From an uncultured Kiritimatiellota bacterium (GTDB lineage: Bacteria > Verrucomicrobiota > Kiritimatiellia > RFP12 > UBA1067): a DNA stretch of 7,360 nucleotides. The stretch covers positions 1-7,360 of the forward strand of contig CAKULV010000084.1 of assembly GCA_934667425.1 (NCBI GenBank), written 5' to 3'. The notes under the pieces were generated by a model, which saw only the letters and a program-made list of their open reading frames with translations, did not search any database and was not told the DNA's origin. This document shows positions 1 to 6,826 of the stretch, piece by piece; the stretch's first letter is position 1; every line of letters begins with the position of its first letter. Both the position numbers and the translations under genes were made by a program.

Positions 1-212
1 GTCAGCAAGTCGATGGCGTCGTTCGACTGGCACCAGATGAACCCGCCGACGCCCGCGTCCGCGACAAACCGCGCCTCGCGAACGAGCGTCTCCACGTCCA
101 GCGCACCGTCGTCGTGATACGGTACGGAGAGGATCGGCAGCGGCCCGCGCAGCTCCGCCGCCGACACGGCAAGCGAGATTGCGACCGCCGCAGTCGCCAA
201 CAACCTTGACAT
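1..212 (-). CDS. DapA/NAL-family aldolase-lyase, N-terminal fragment with signal peptide
   Basis: Only the first 70 codons are in the window; the gene continues past the left edge. After an N-terminal signal-like segment (MSRLLATAAVAISLAVSA, probable cleavage near residues 18-20) the protein reads PILSVPYHDDGALDVETLV and then EARFVADAGVGGFIW. This is the first beta strand, loop and first helices of the dihydrodipicolinate synthase/N-acetylneuraminate lyase (DapA/NAL) TIM-barrel family, which makes or cleaves 2-keto acids through a Schiff-base lysine. That lysine lies beyond the window. The usual GTTGE loop is replaced by WCQSND (residues 60-65), so it is not a canonical dihydrodipicolinate synthase. 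It resembles the W-x-Q subgroup I recall from planctomycete and verrucomicrobial genomes. A signal peptide is unusual for this normally cytoplasmic family. The ATG at 212 was chosen because an AGGGAG lies 11 bases upstream; an in-frame GTG at 224 leaves no room for a binding site. It follows the hydrolase-like gene by 37 bp, probably in the same operon. Third codon positions are about 87% G/C. Confidence 0.72.
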   Translation of the reverse strand, partial: MSRLLATAAVAISLAVSAAELRGPLPILSVPYHDDGALDVETLVREARFVADAGVGGFIWCQSNDAIDLL

Positions 213-223
213 ACTACTAATCA

Positions 224-229
224 CTCCCT
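224..229 (-). promoter_or_regulatory. Ribosome binding site of the DapA-family gene
   Basis: The minus strand reads AGGGAG here, 11 bases before the ATG at 212. The spacing is a little long. The 37 bp gap (213-249) that contains it has no hairpin and no convincing promoter, which supports read-through from the upstream hydrolase-like gene. Confidence 0.5.
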
Positions 230-249
230 TCTCATTGAACAGTCTCGCG

Positions 250-3027
250 CTACCGTATGCGCAGATTTCGGATTGACCCCTTAAAGTAGCCGCACCTCGG
301 CATGCCTCCCAATAGCGATGTCGAAGTGGACCAGCCTGGCAGCAGGGATTTTGCGGAAGTTTTCACGCCATCCAGCTCCAATTCGATGGCGGATCCAGTG
401 TGACGGACCGTCACCCTGTGCCAAAGGCCTGCCGCAACCGAGTTCTCTGCCGATGCCACGGAGTCAAGGTCGGCAAGGTTTCGCATGCTTCGGAACCCTA
501 CGTTGATCCGTCCGTGGTCGAGGAATATCCCCTGAAGGTTGGCGTAGCCCGCAATGCCTGCAGACGCAAAGAGGCACGCCTTGCGGTTCACATCATCAGG
601 CTTGAACTCGAACGACACCTCCCACGGCCCAAACTGCGGCACAGTCTCCCATGGGAAGCCGACAAGGTCGTCCCTCCCGTCAAAGACAAGCTCCCAGCCT
701 CCATCGCCCTTCACTTGGCGCGGGCGCCAATCATCACCTGGACGGCATTTGGCGCAGTCGCCGCCCTCCTCCAGCGCACCGGACGTCTGAGGCCCGCGGT
801 TGCGGCATGTCGCCGTCGAGAAGAATCCCCCGAGAGCCCCCATGAACCAGCGTTCGCCGTTCTTCGGGCAGACAACGTCTCCGGCCTTGGGCGAGAAATC
901 ATATTCAAGCACTGGAGACCTCGAACCCTTCTCGGCGACAAACGGACGCGACCGCCACACCTTGCCGCCCATCGTGACAACCTGTACCATGTATACCATC
1001 GTTGCCCTGTCCGCAGGAGGACGAACCTTGAAAGAGCAGGCAGTCCTGTTCAGATTCCTCGGATAGACCGCCTGGCGGTTAAGCCTGGCAAGCGCAATTT
1101 GCGTGGATCCTTTCGCGCCTATCGCAAACGCACCATGCTCCCATGCCGCCGCGAGAGGAAGCCTACCCCTGATTATCTCCGTGTCGCCAGCCATGAAATC
1201 CGCCTCAAGAACAGCATCCTTCAGCCTCGCCTTTGGCACCCGAAGATACTCAGGCTCCGTACTCAGCGAAAGCCATGAGACACGATGCTTCTCGCCACGG
1301 GTGATTTTCGTCCCGAGCAGCCACTGGGCCTCTGGCACGCCATTAAGCGCAAGCCAGTACTTGCGCGCCGATGCCGGGAACGAAGGAAGCTGCGATGTGT
1401 ACGTGACCTGAAAGACTGCATTCGACTCATCTTCCGCAAACCGCGAGACCTTGTCTTCCGCATTGTGAATGTACAGGATCTCGCCGCCGCCGACAACCAT
1501 CGCATGGCGTATCGGCTCCGCGCACTCCAGCTCCGCCTTCAGCTCGCCGTCCTCAAACGCAACCTCGCTCTTTCCCATCGGCGCAATATCGCGAATGGCC
1601 TGCTTGACCCATTTGTGGTTCCAGCTCATTCGCGGCGCAAAGTCAACCGCGTGCAATCCGTCAAAGACGCAGCCGCGCCGGCCAGACGCATCAACCCACG
1701 TCAGCTCCACCCTGAGAGCCCTTGCCGACAGGGTCGAGTCCGTGGGCATCACGAAACGCGCCTCTCCCGTCTGCTCCGCCGAGACCAACTGCGGATGAAA
1801 GGAATGCAGGGTATCCCCCTTCTCGTCTGTCACGCGCACCGATACGCGAATACAGCCACGCCCCGTGCCGTCGGCGACATTCAAGACCTCAACGGCAAGA
1901 GGCTCTCCAGGAGAAAGCGACTTGCGGTAGGAAATGGCGAGATTGGGAATCGTCACGTCATCGCCATCGACGGGCGCAAGCCTCTCCCCCCGGTATTCCT
2001 GAAAGAAGCTGCGGACGATCCGCTTCGTCACGGTGCCGTTGTAGAGCGTCGGGCAGAAGCATGTATTCTCGTTGTACTCATCCCATTCGGCGAACTTGAA
2101 CACGTCAGGACGCACCACGCGCGCAACGTCAAGGATCCCGCGCAATGTGCGTGTGCCGTCGTGCGAGATGCCGTACCCTCTCGTGTATGCGTTTTCATGC
2201 CCATTGACAACGACCATGCCCATGAGTTTCCCTTTCATGCCCGGTTCGTCAAGGACCTCTCGCATGATGCCGAACACGACACGGAGGTATTCCGGCATGT
2301 GCACGCGCGACAATGTCGTGCGGTCGATGCGCTGCAGCATGTGCGTCTCGCCGACCGAAACGCCGTCCACGACCGAAAGCGTGTCGCGGAAGAGCTTGCG
2401 GAGGCAATCCCTGCTCTCAGGCGAGAGGTCGCCTGTCGTAGCGAACTCATTGCGCAGCCTGTACCGTCCGGCATCGGGCAAGTCTGTCACAAACACGAAG
2501 TTCGTGCCGTAGGCCGCGCGATAGTGCGACATCCACTTTCGCATCCTCTCCGGCGGCGTTCCGGACTTTGTCCAATACGCCGATCCCTGCGCCCAGTAGC
2601 CGAGCACGAGATTGCGCCCGTCCGGGAGCCGCGAAAGCGCGTTCGTCGCCGCAAAGGCGAACGCACGTTCCTCGTCGGGCTTGCCCGGATCATAGCGCTG
2701 GAGGACGCCGACCGACATGAAATCCTTCACGCCAGACTTCGCAGACGTGGCAAACCACCCTTCGTTCTTCCATGTCGCCGGAAGGAAGGAGCAGAAGCCG
2801 TCAAAGCCATAGTCCTTCGCCATGCGCCGCGAAAGCTCAAGACTCGCGAACGGGATGTGAGAACCTGCATCGCAGGCCGGCGACAGCGACGCGTCGACAA
2901 ACAGCGGCTGATCGACGTAGCGGCCGAGGTACCCTCGCTCGTTCTCGCGCAATGGATAGTTCTGGGTCTGACAAATCGCAACGCCGTTCAGCGAAGCAAA
3001 AAGCATTTTGGCAATAGGCAACATCAT
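250..3027 (-). CDS. GH71/GH99-like glycoside hydrolase with C-terminal LamG domain
   Basis: This 925-residue protein appears to be a modular secreted enzyme acting on a polysaccharide. Residues about 28-345 look like a TIM-barrel hydrolase of the GH71/GH99-like type: ELSRRMAKDYGFDGFCSFLP (64-83), VLGYWAQGS (141-149), FVFVTDL (177-183), DGVSVGETHML (221-231), GHENAY (276-281) and EWDEYNENT (314-322). In GH99 enzymes a W-N-E-x-x-E-G-T type motif carries the catalytic glutamates; E317 and E320 here have the same E-x-x-E spacing. Residues about 361-463 look like an immunoglobulin-like beta domain, followed by further beta-rich sequence to about 700. Residues about 775-925 form a LamG/concanavalin-like domain (WEVSFEFKP, LWHRVTVRHTG, IELELDGV, final strand GSIRNLRIR). 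The first of two adjacent ATGs is used because GGAG stands 6 bases upstream. The signal peptide is weak (see findings). The gene starts 12 bp after the LamG-repeat gene ends, so the two are very likely co-transcribed. Substrate unknown; the exact family is less certain than the hydrolase fold. Confidence 0.68.
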   Translation of the reverse strand: MMLPIAKMLFASLNGVAICQTQNYPLRENERGYLGRYVDQPLFVDASLSPACDAGSHIPFASLELSRRMAKDYGFDGFCSFLPATWKNEGWFATSAKSGVKDFMSVGVLQRYDPGKPDEERAFAFAATNALSRLPDGRNLVLGYWAQGSAYWTKSGTPPERMRKWMSHYRAAYGTNFVFVTDLPDAGRYRLRNEFATTGDLSPESRDCLRKLFRDTLSVVDGVSVGETHMLQRIDRTTLSRVHMPEYLRVVFGIMREVLDEPGMKGKLMGMVVVNGHENAYTRGYGISHDGTRTLRGILDVARVVRPDVFKFAEWDEYNENTCFCPTLYNGTVTKRIVRSFFQEYRGERLAPVDGDDVTIPNLAISYRKSLSPGEPLAVEVLNVADGTGRGCIRVSVRVTDEKGDTLHSFHPQLVSAEQTGEARFVMPTDSTLSARALRVELTWVDASGRRGCVFDGLHAVDFAPRMSWNHKWVKQAIRDIAPMGKSEVAFEDGELKAELECAEPIRHAMVVGGGEILYIHNAEDKVSRFAEDESNAVFQVTYTSQLPSFPASARKYWLALNGVPEAQWLLGTKITRGEKHRVSWLSLSTEPEYLRVPKARLKDAVLEADFMAGDTEIIRGRLPLAAAWEHGAFAIGAKGSTQIALARLNRQAVYPRNLNRTACSFKVRPPADRATMVYMVQVVTMGGKVWRSRPFVAEKGSRSPVLEYDFSPKAGDVVCPKNGERWFMGALGGFFSTATCRNRGPQTSGALEEGGDCAKCRPGDDWRPRQVKGDGGWELVFDGRDDLVGFPWETVPQFGPWEVSFEFKPDDVNRKACLFASAGIAGYANLQGIFLDHGRINVGFRSMRNLADLDSVASAENSVAAGLWHRVTVRHTGSAIELELDGVKTSAKSLLPGWSTSTSLLGGMPRCGYFKGSIRNLRIR
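253..705 (-). other. LamG-like domain at the C-terminus of the hydrolase-like protein
   Basis: Residues about 775-925 of the 925-residue protein. Pattern: WELVFDGRDDLVGFPW (edge strand), WEVSFEFKPDD, LFASAG, GIFLDHGRINVGF, LWHRVTVRHTG, IELELDGVKT, closing with GSIRNLRIR. This order (whole-molecule strand, hidden-surface strands, W-H-x-V-x-V, L-x-x-D-G, then G-x-I-x-x-L-x-I at the end) is the usual one for LamG-type jelly rolls. Such domains commonly bind carbohydrate or hold an enzyme on its substrate. Confidence 0.7.
2062..2088 (-). other. Putative catalytic motif EWDEYNENT
   Basis: Residues 314-322 of the hydrolase-like protein. The [N/D]-E-[W/Y]-x-E-x-T pattern matches the end-of-barrel motif that carries the acidic catalytic pair in GH99 and has a counterpart (N-D-Y-x-E-S) in GH71. 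E317 and E320 are the candidate residues. The assignment is by motif only. Confidence 0.5.
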
Positions 3028-3033
3028 GTCAAT

Positions 3034-3037
3034 CTCC
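3034..3037 (-). promoter_or_regulatory. Ribosome binding site of the hydrolase-like gene
   Basis: The minus strand reads CTGGAG followed by six bases and the ATG at 3027. It lies in the 12 bp gap after the TAA of the LamG-repeat gene and decides the start in favour of the first of the two adjacent ATGs. The very short gap suggests translational coupling. Confidence 0.7.
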
Positions 3038-3039
3038 AG

Positions 3040-6000
3040 TTAACGGGCGGTCATGACCAATCCCCTCCGAGGAACCTCAATCGAGACCTTTGTCGGCGAA
3101 ACGTCAAGCCTCACGCGCCCGGAGCCACTTGCGTCACCGACGATCTCAAGCGTCCAATTCGTCTGATCAAGTCCACCCGCCGCCTCCACGAGCGTAAACA
3201 CGCCTTTGCGCATCTTCGGAGAGAAGGTAATCTTCGCCGTCACGGCGGACGGCAACGCCACCGACGACGACATCGAAAGTGCGCCGTCGACAGCCCCGGT
3301 CTCTGGATGCACTACAAAGTCCAGCTCGGAGATCGCCGACATGTCGGCCGTACCGGCGAAGCCAGGCGCAAGCTTAGGCATCTGCTCAAGTGATCCGATC
3401 TTCACCGTGCCGCTGCCCTCTATTGAGAGGTTCGTATGGCACGCATAGCCGTTAATCGCATTGCCGCACCACTTCCACGACAGATAAGCCTCTACCGCCT
3501 TGCGCTGCACATCGGAAAGGACATCCCCATAGATTACAACCTCTCCAATCACCTCACCGGCATCAATGTCGTTTGGCTGATGTCCCTCAAGGTACAGGCA
3601 GTCGCCAAAGACGCTCAAGCTGAAGTTTGTGCAGCCAACGGCTGTGAGAACCTCGGGACGTCCGTTGAAGCCGGAAACAGCGCCGTCAACAGCCAATCCG
3701 TCGAGGTATGTCGCGCCACCGGCGAACACAGCGGACGAGTTGCGCCATATCGGAACTCCGCAGTCGGCCGCGTCACCCGTTACGTCATACTTGCCAAGAC
3801 GTGGCATGAGCGTAGATCCCATAACCGCATCCATAAACGGAGTGCCACCGCCCTTCGACGAATCCTGCGCCATAAGAACGGTCCGTGCGCTGAGGGGTGA
3901 AACGGAATAGTCGCTGGAAGCGTACGGCACCGTCTTGAACCGAAGGCAACAACCAGAAGCCTTCTTATCGTTGTTGCCGTAGAAAGGGGAGAAATCGATC
4001 CAGTTGCGAACAGGCCCGTTGCCACGCGACTGCCGCGTCAAGGTCGGCGATCGTCCAACGCCGGCCAGGCACCGCTCGCCATCCGTATTCCCGTTCACCA
4101 CATCGAACAACTCCTCGAGCCGACGGCCATACCCTCCTGCGACTGAATCCCCAAGCGTCATGTGGGCATTGTTGGTCAGTTCAGGGTCAAACCATCTAAG
4201 CGGCGAAGCCCCATAGGTGACGACAGACGATGTCGGTGGCAACGGATCTGCGCCTACCAGGAGCGAATTGCCGCCAAGATCGATCTTGCCCTCGAAATTG
4301 CCCGGGGCGAGCTCGGCATCTCCGTTCAATACGATGGTGCCCTTGCCAGAAGCGTTTACCTTGAGCGGGGAAGCCGCGGGCCCATTGTAGGCAAGGCCCC
4401 ACTTGTCCGAAAGGTAGCGCTCCACATGCTCGCGCTCCGTATCCGACAACTCACGATCAAAGAACATCACTTCCGCATAATTGGCATTGCCCGCAACGTG
4501 GTAGTCAACGCTGTGGCTCGTCCCGCCATGGCCCAACCCCACGATCGTCTTGCCTGCCGTCGGGAAAGAGATTACCTGCCAACCGCCGCTAAGCCCTGTC
4601 CTCGTCGCATCCACCCTTACGCCGTCCACCCACACGGGGATGTCTTTCTTGAAGATCGGATTGTCCTTCGTGACGTTTTCCTTATCGACGGCGGCGCCAT
4701 CGCCGCCTCGCACGAAATGGTTGTCTCCGTCATCCGCTAGCAACGCGCAACCTCCGCCAGCCTGCGAGCCGAACACCATGATGCAGAACCTTGGCTTGAG
4801 GTTGAATTCTCCAGCGGAGACATCCCACGATTCGCTGTTCTGTTCACAGTAGTCCGAATAGGCCCTGGAGAACACCGATATGCGTCGATGGTTTGGGGTC
4901 AAGGCCATATAGTCAAGGCCATTCAGCCCGCCCGAGACCACTATGGGCATGATGCTCGAGGCCGAAAGGCCGGCAACCACCTCGTGGTTGAACTTGTCGC
5001 TCCGCATCATGACATCCTCTCGTTCCCCTCGGCAATCGTGCCAGGCATCCACCAGCACCCTGCCATCATTGTGTTCCGGCACACCTTTGTATTGATACTG
5101 CGTATAGCTGTCAGACTTGTTCGCGTCCAGCCAGAAGCTCGCGGCATTCGCATAATCGAACGCATTTTGACCGACGCTCACGCGCCCGCCCTCGGCGACA
5201 TCAAGCATTGGAGCCGCCTTGTACCTCGGGAACACCTGGACATTCGCCGACGCGGGCACAACTACGCGCACCATGTCCGGCACGTTCTTGAGGATGTCGC
5301 CATCCTGCACGGCAACAGTCAGTTCCGAGGCGATCCCCGAAAGATCAAAGAGATCGAAATCAATCGTCTGGCTTCCCGACTTCTGACGGTAGTAGCATCC
5401 CGTGCCGTTTGAGGCAAGTATCTTCCGCACCCCCGACATGGGTCCCTCATACGAGATCCCAACGTTGCTCGCAACGGTGCGGAACACCTCACCTTCCTCT
5501 AAGTTAGACTTGACAATCTTCGACCGCCTCCAGCCATCCCCCTTCAGAATAACGGCCCCGATCGTCCCTGTGACCGTCAGAGTAACGCCGTCCCTCAGGA
5601 AGAGAGTGGCGGTCTCCGGTCCTTCAATGGACGCAACCGTGCCTGTGCCGACCGTCGAAGGCTTCAGCTCAACTGTCACGCCGGCTCCAATCCGAAGCGA
5701 ATTCCCGGCCGCGCCAAGCGAAGCCTGCTCAAAAACTATCTTCGAGAACGGATTGTCGGCCGTGCATTCCGCCACAATGTCGCCGGAAAACGTCACGGGA
5801 CCCCTCATCACTGTTGCGGCATATGCCCCCGAAGACTTGTACGGCGGCTCAAAGCGGAAGGAGCCAGTTCCTGAGATCGCCCCCGTGTGCGTTGTCGAAT
5901 AGTGGTTGCACGTCGAAAAGACCGCGCCGGCGCCGCCAAGCTCAACGTTGTTCGGGAATGCCGACGAGGTTCCGTTGAAGTTGAACATGGTGGTCTCTTC

Positions 6001-6786
6001 GTTGCAAAGAGACATTGGGAATATCTTCAAGGTGCGCCCCGGGTTGACATGGAAGTCAACTCCGTTGACGGCCTCCGGGCCCAAGAGGCACACGTCGAAC
6101 TTGTCAAGCGTGAACGTCCCATCCTCCACATACCTGGACACGACGCCGCCCGTGCTCTTGTAAAGCATGGCCACTGCATTGTCTGAGACCGTCCAAGGGA
6201 CGTTTGCCGGCACCAACACATCCATGAACATGTTGGTGAAAACGACGCCGGCCGGAGATTCGTAAGGTGTGCCTTCGGCGTCCACAAACGTGACGGCGGC
6301 GCAGCGCCATCCCGCCGCAACCCGCGGAGCCGGTTCAATGCGGCTTCCAAAGTTCAGGCAATCCCGCCCCTTCACCGTAAGCGAACCGTTGCCGCCAACC
6401 CAGATGCCGCCCTGCATGGTGAACACGGTATCACCTATTTCCGTCAAGTCGAGCGTCACGTTGCCGTTTGTCACCATCAGGCCGAAGCAGATATCGGTGC
6501 TGACAGCCGAATAGCTTGCAGGATATGGCTTTATGACGGTTCCGTCAACTGTATCCGCGCTGCACCTTCCCCTGTTTTCAAGTTTGTTCTCGCCGATCAT
6601 CGTCGTCGAATACTCAACGCCCCTGATCCTTGTCTCGCCAGCCGGCAGCGTAACCGAAGGGCTGAAAGTGGCCTTGAACAGGATGCCCGCCTCTGAAAAA
6701 TCATCGGCATAGGCATAGCCTGCGGCAAACGACAAAGATGCCGCCAATAGAGTGCGTACAACGGTCGTCCGGATTCGCATTTTCAT
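3040..6786 (-). CDS. Exported 1248-residue protein with tandem LamG-like modules
   Basis: A large extracytoplasmic beta protein, probably surface-attached or secreted; no enzyme motif is recognised. Residues 1-27 are a clear signal peptide: basic start (K2, R4, R6, R11), hydrophobic TLLAASLSFAAGYAYA, and an AYA cleavage site before DD. Residues about 28-540 are beta-strand-rich with G/N/T turns, resembling autotransporter-type beta-helix stretches. Two LamG-like modules follow (about 545-802 and 858-1113), each closing with a characteristic helix: FFDRELSDTEREHVERYLSDKW (775-796) and IYGDVLSDVQRKAVEAYLSWKW (1085-1106). Each is followed by a short beta segment (808-848 and 1119-1165) sharing GSGTV/GKGTI and LAPG. 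The C-terminus (WTLEIVGDASGSGRVRLDVS, then a last strand to 1248) has no LPXTG, PEP-CTERM or membrane anchor. I chose the ATG at 6786 over an in-frame start at 6867: the latter would add 27 polar residues before the signal peptide and overlap the SDR gene, whereas AAGGGAA sits 6 bases before 6786. There are 21 cysteines, suggesting disulfides. It lies 40 bp after the SDR gene. Confidence 0.72.
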   Translation of the reverse strand: MKMRIRTTVVRTLLAASLSFAAGYAYADDFSEAGILFKATFSPSVTLPAGETRIRGVEYSTTMIGENKLENRGRCSADTVDGTVIKPYPASYSAVSTDICFGLMVTNGNVTLDLTEIGDTVFTMQGGIWVGGNGSLTVKGRDCLNFGSRIEPAPRVAAGWRCAAVTFVDAEGTPYESPAGVVFTNMFMDVLVPANVPWTVSDNAVAMLYKSTGGVVSRYVEDGTFTLDKFDVCLLGPEAVNGVDFHVNPGRTLKIFPMSLCNEETTMFNFNGTSSAFPNNVELGGAGAVFSTCNHYSTTHTGAISGTGSFRFEPPYKSSGAYAATVMRGPVTFSGDIVAECTADNPFSKIVFEQASLGAAGNSLRIGAGVTVELKPSTVGTGTVASIEGPETATLFLRDGVTLTVTGTIGAVILKGDGWRRSKIVKSNLEEGEVFRTVASNVGISYEGPMSGVRKILASNGTGCYYRQKSGSQTIDFDLFDLSGIASELTVAVQDGDILKNVPDMVRVVVPASANVQVFPRYKAAPMLDVAEGGRVSVGQNAFDYANAASFWLDANKSDSYTQYQYKGVPEHNDGRVLVDAWHDCRGEREDVMMRSDKFNHEVVAGLSASSIMPIVVSGGLNGLDYMALTPNHRRISVFSRAYSDYCEQNSESWDVSAGEFNLKPRFCIMVFGSQAGGGCALLADDGDNHFVRGGDGAAVDKENVTKDNPIFKKDIPVWVDGVRVDATRTGLSGGWQVISFPTAGKTIVGLGHGGTSHSVDYHVAGNANYAEVMFFDRELSDTEREHVERYLSDKWGLAYNGPAASPLKVNASGKGTIVLNGDAELAPGNFEGKIDLGGNSLLVGADPLPPTSSVVTYGASPLRWFDPELTNNAHMTLGDSVAGGYGRRLEELFDVVNGNTDGERCLAGVGRSPTLTRQSRGNGPVRNWIDFSPFYGNNDKKASGCCLRFKTVPYASSDYSVSPLSARTVLMAQDSSKGGGTPFMDAVMGSTLMPRLGKYDVTGDAADCGVPIWRNSSAVFAGGATYLDGLAVDGAVSGFNGRPEVLTAVGCTNFSLSVFGDCLYLEGHQPNDIDAGEVIGEVVIYGDVLSDVQRKAVEAYLSWKWCGNAINGYACHTNLSIEGSGTVKIGSLEQMPKLAPGFAGTADMSAISELDFVVHPETGAVDGALSMSSSVALPSAVTAKITFSPKMRKGVFTLVEAAGGLDQTNWTLEIVGDASGSGRVRLDVSPTKVSIEVPRRGLVMTAR
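3448..4215 (-). repeat. LamG-like module 2 of the large exported protein
   Basis: Residues about 858-1113. It starts YGASPLRWFDPEL, includes TYLDGLAVDGAVSGFNGRPE (residues 1026-1045) and ends EVVIYGDVLSDVQRKAVEA then YLSWKW. It aligns with module 1 at an offset of about 310 residues, most clearly in the closing helix. The copies are strongly diverged, so this is an old protein-level duplication and not a DNA repeat. Confidence 0.6.
4381..5154 (-). repeat. LamG-like module 1 of the large exported protein
   Basis: Residues about 545-802. It starts ASFWLDANKSDS, followed by VDAWHDCRGE, GLNGLDYMAL and VWVDGVRVDATRTGLSGG, and closes with EVMFFDRELSDTEREHVE then RYLSDKW. The W-x-D-A start, the V-x-V-D-G-x-x-V hairpin and the final (F/Y)-D-R-x-L-S-D-x-E-R helix are recurrent in LamG-like domains of Verrucomicrobiota and Lentisphaerota surface proteins. 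Confidence 0.62.
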
Positions 6787-6792
6787 GTCATG

Positions 6793-6799
6793 TTCCCTT
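6793..6799 (-). promoter_or_regulatory. Ribosome binding site of the LamG-repeat gene
   Basis: The minus strand reads AAGGGAA, six bases before the ATG at 6786. It fixes the start immediately ahead of the basic n-region of the signal peptide. The 40 bp gap (6787-6826) that holds it contains no hairpin terminator, so read-through from the SDR gene is likely. Confidence 0.65.
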
Positions 6800-6826
6800 T
6801 CTGTCTGCTTGTTGGATTCTTGCCCT

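Noticed and set aside
213..249. Terminator or promoter between the hydrolase-like and DapA-like genes
   Set aside because: No inverted repeat with a T-tract and no paired -35/-10 boxes could be found in the 37 bases.
400..1278. A 292-codon plus-strand open frame
   Set aside because: Antisense shadow of the hydrolase-like gene, with Arg/Pro-rich composition and no family signature.
1285..3393. A 702-codon open frame on the plus strand opposite the hydrolase-like gene
   Set aside because: It is antisense, very rich in Arg and His, runs across a gene boundary, has no recognisable domain, and is explained by the GC-rich minus-strand coding.
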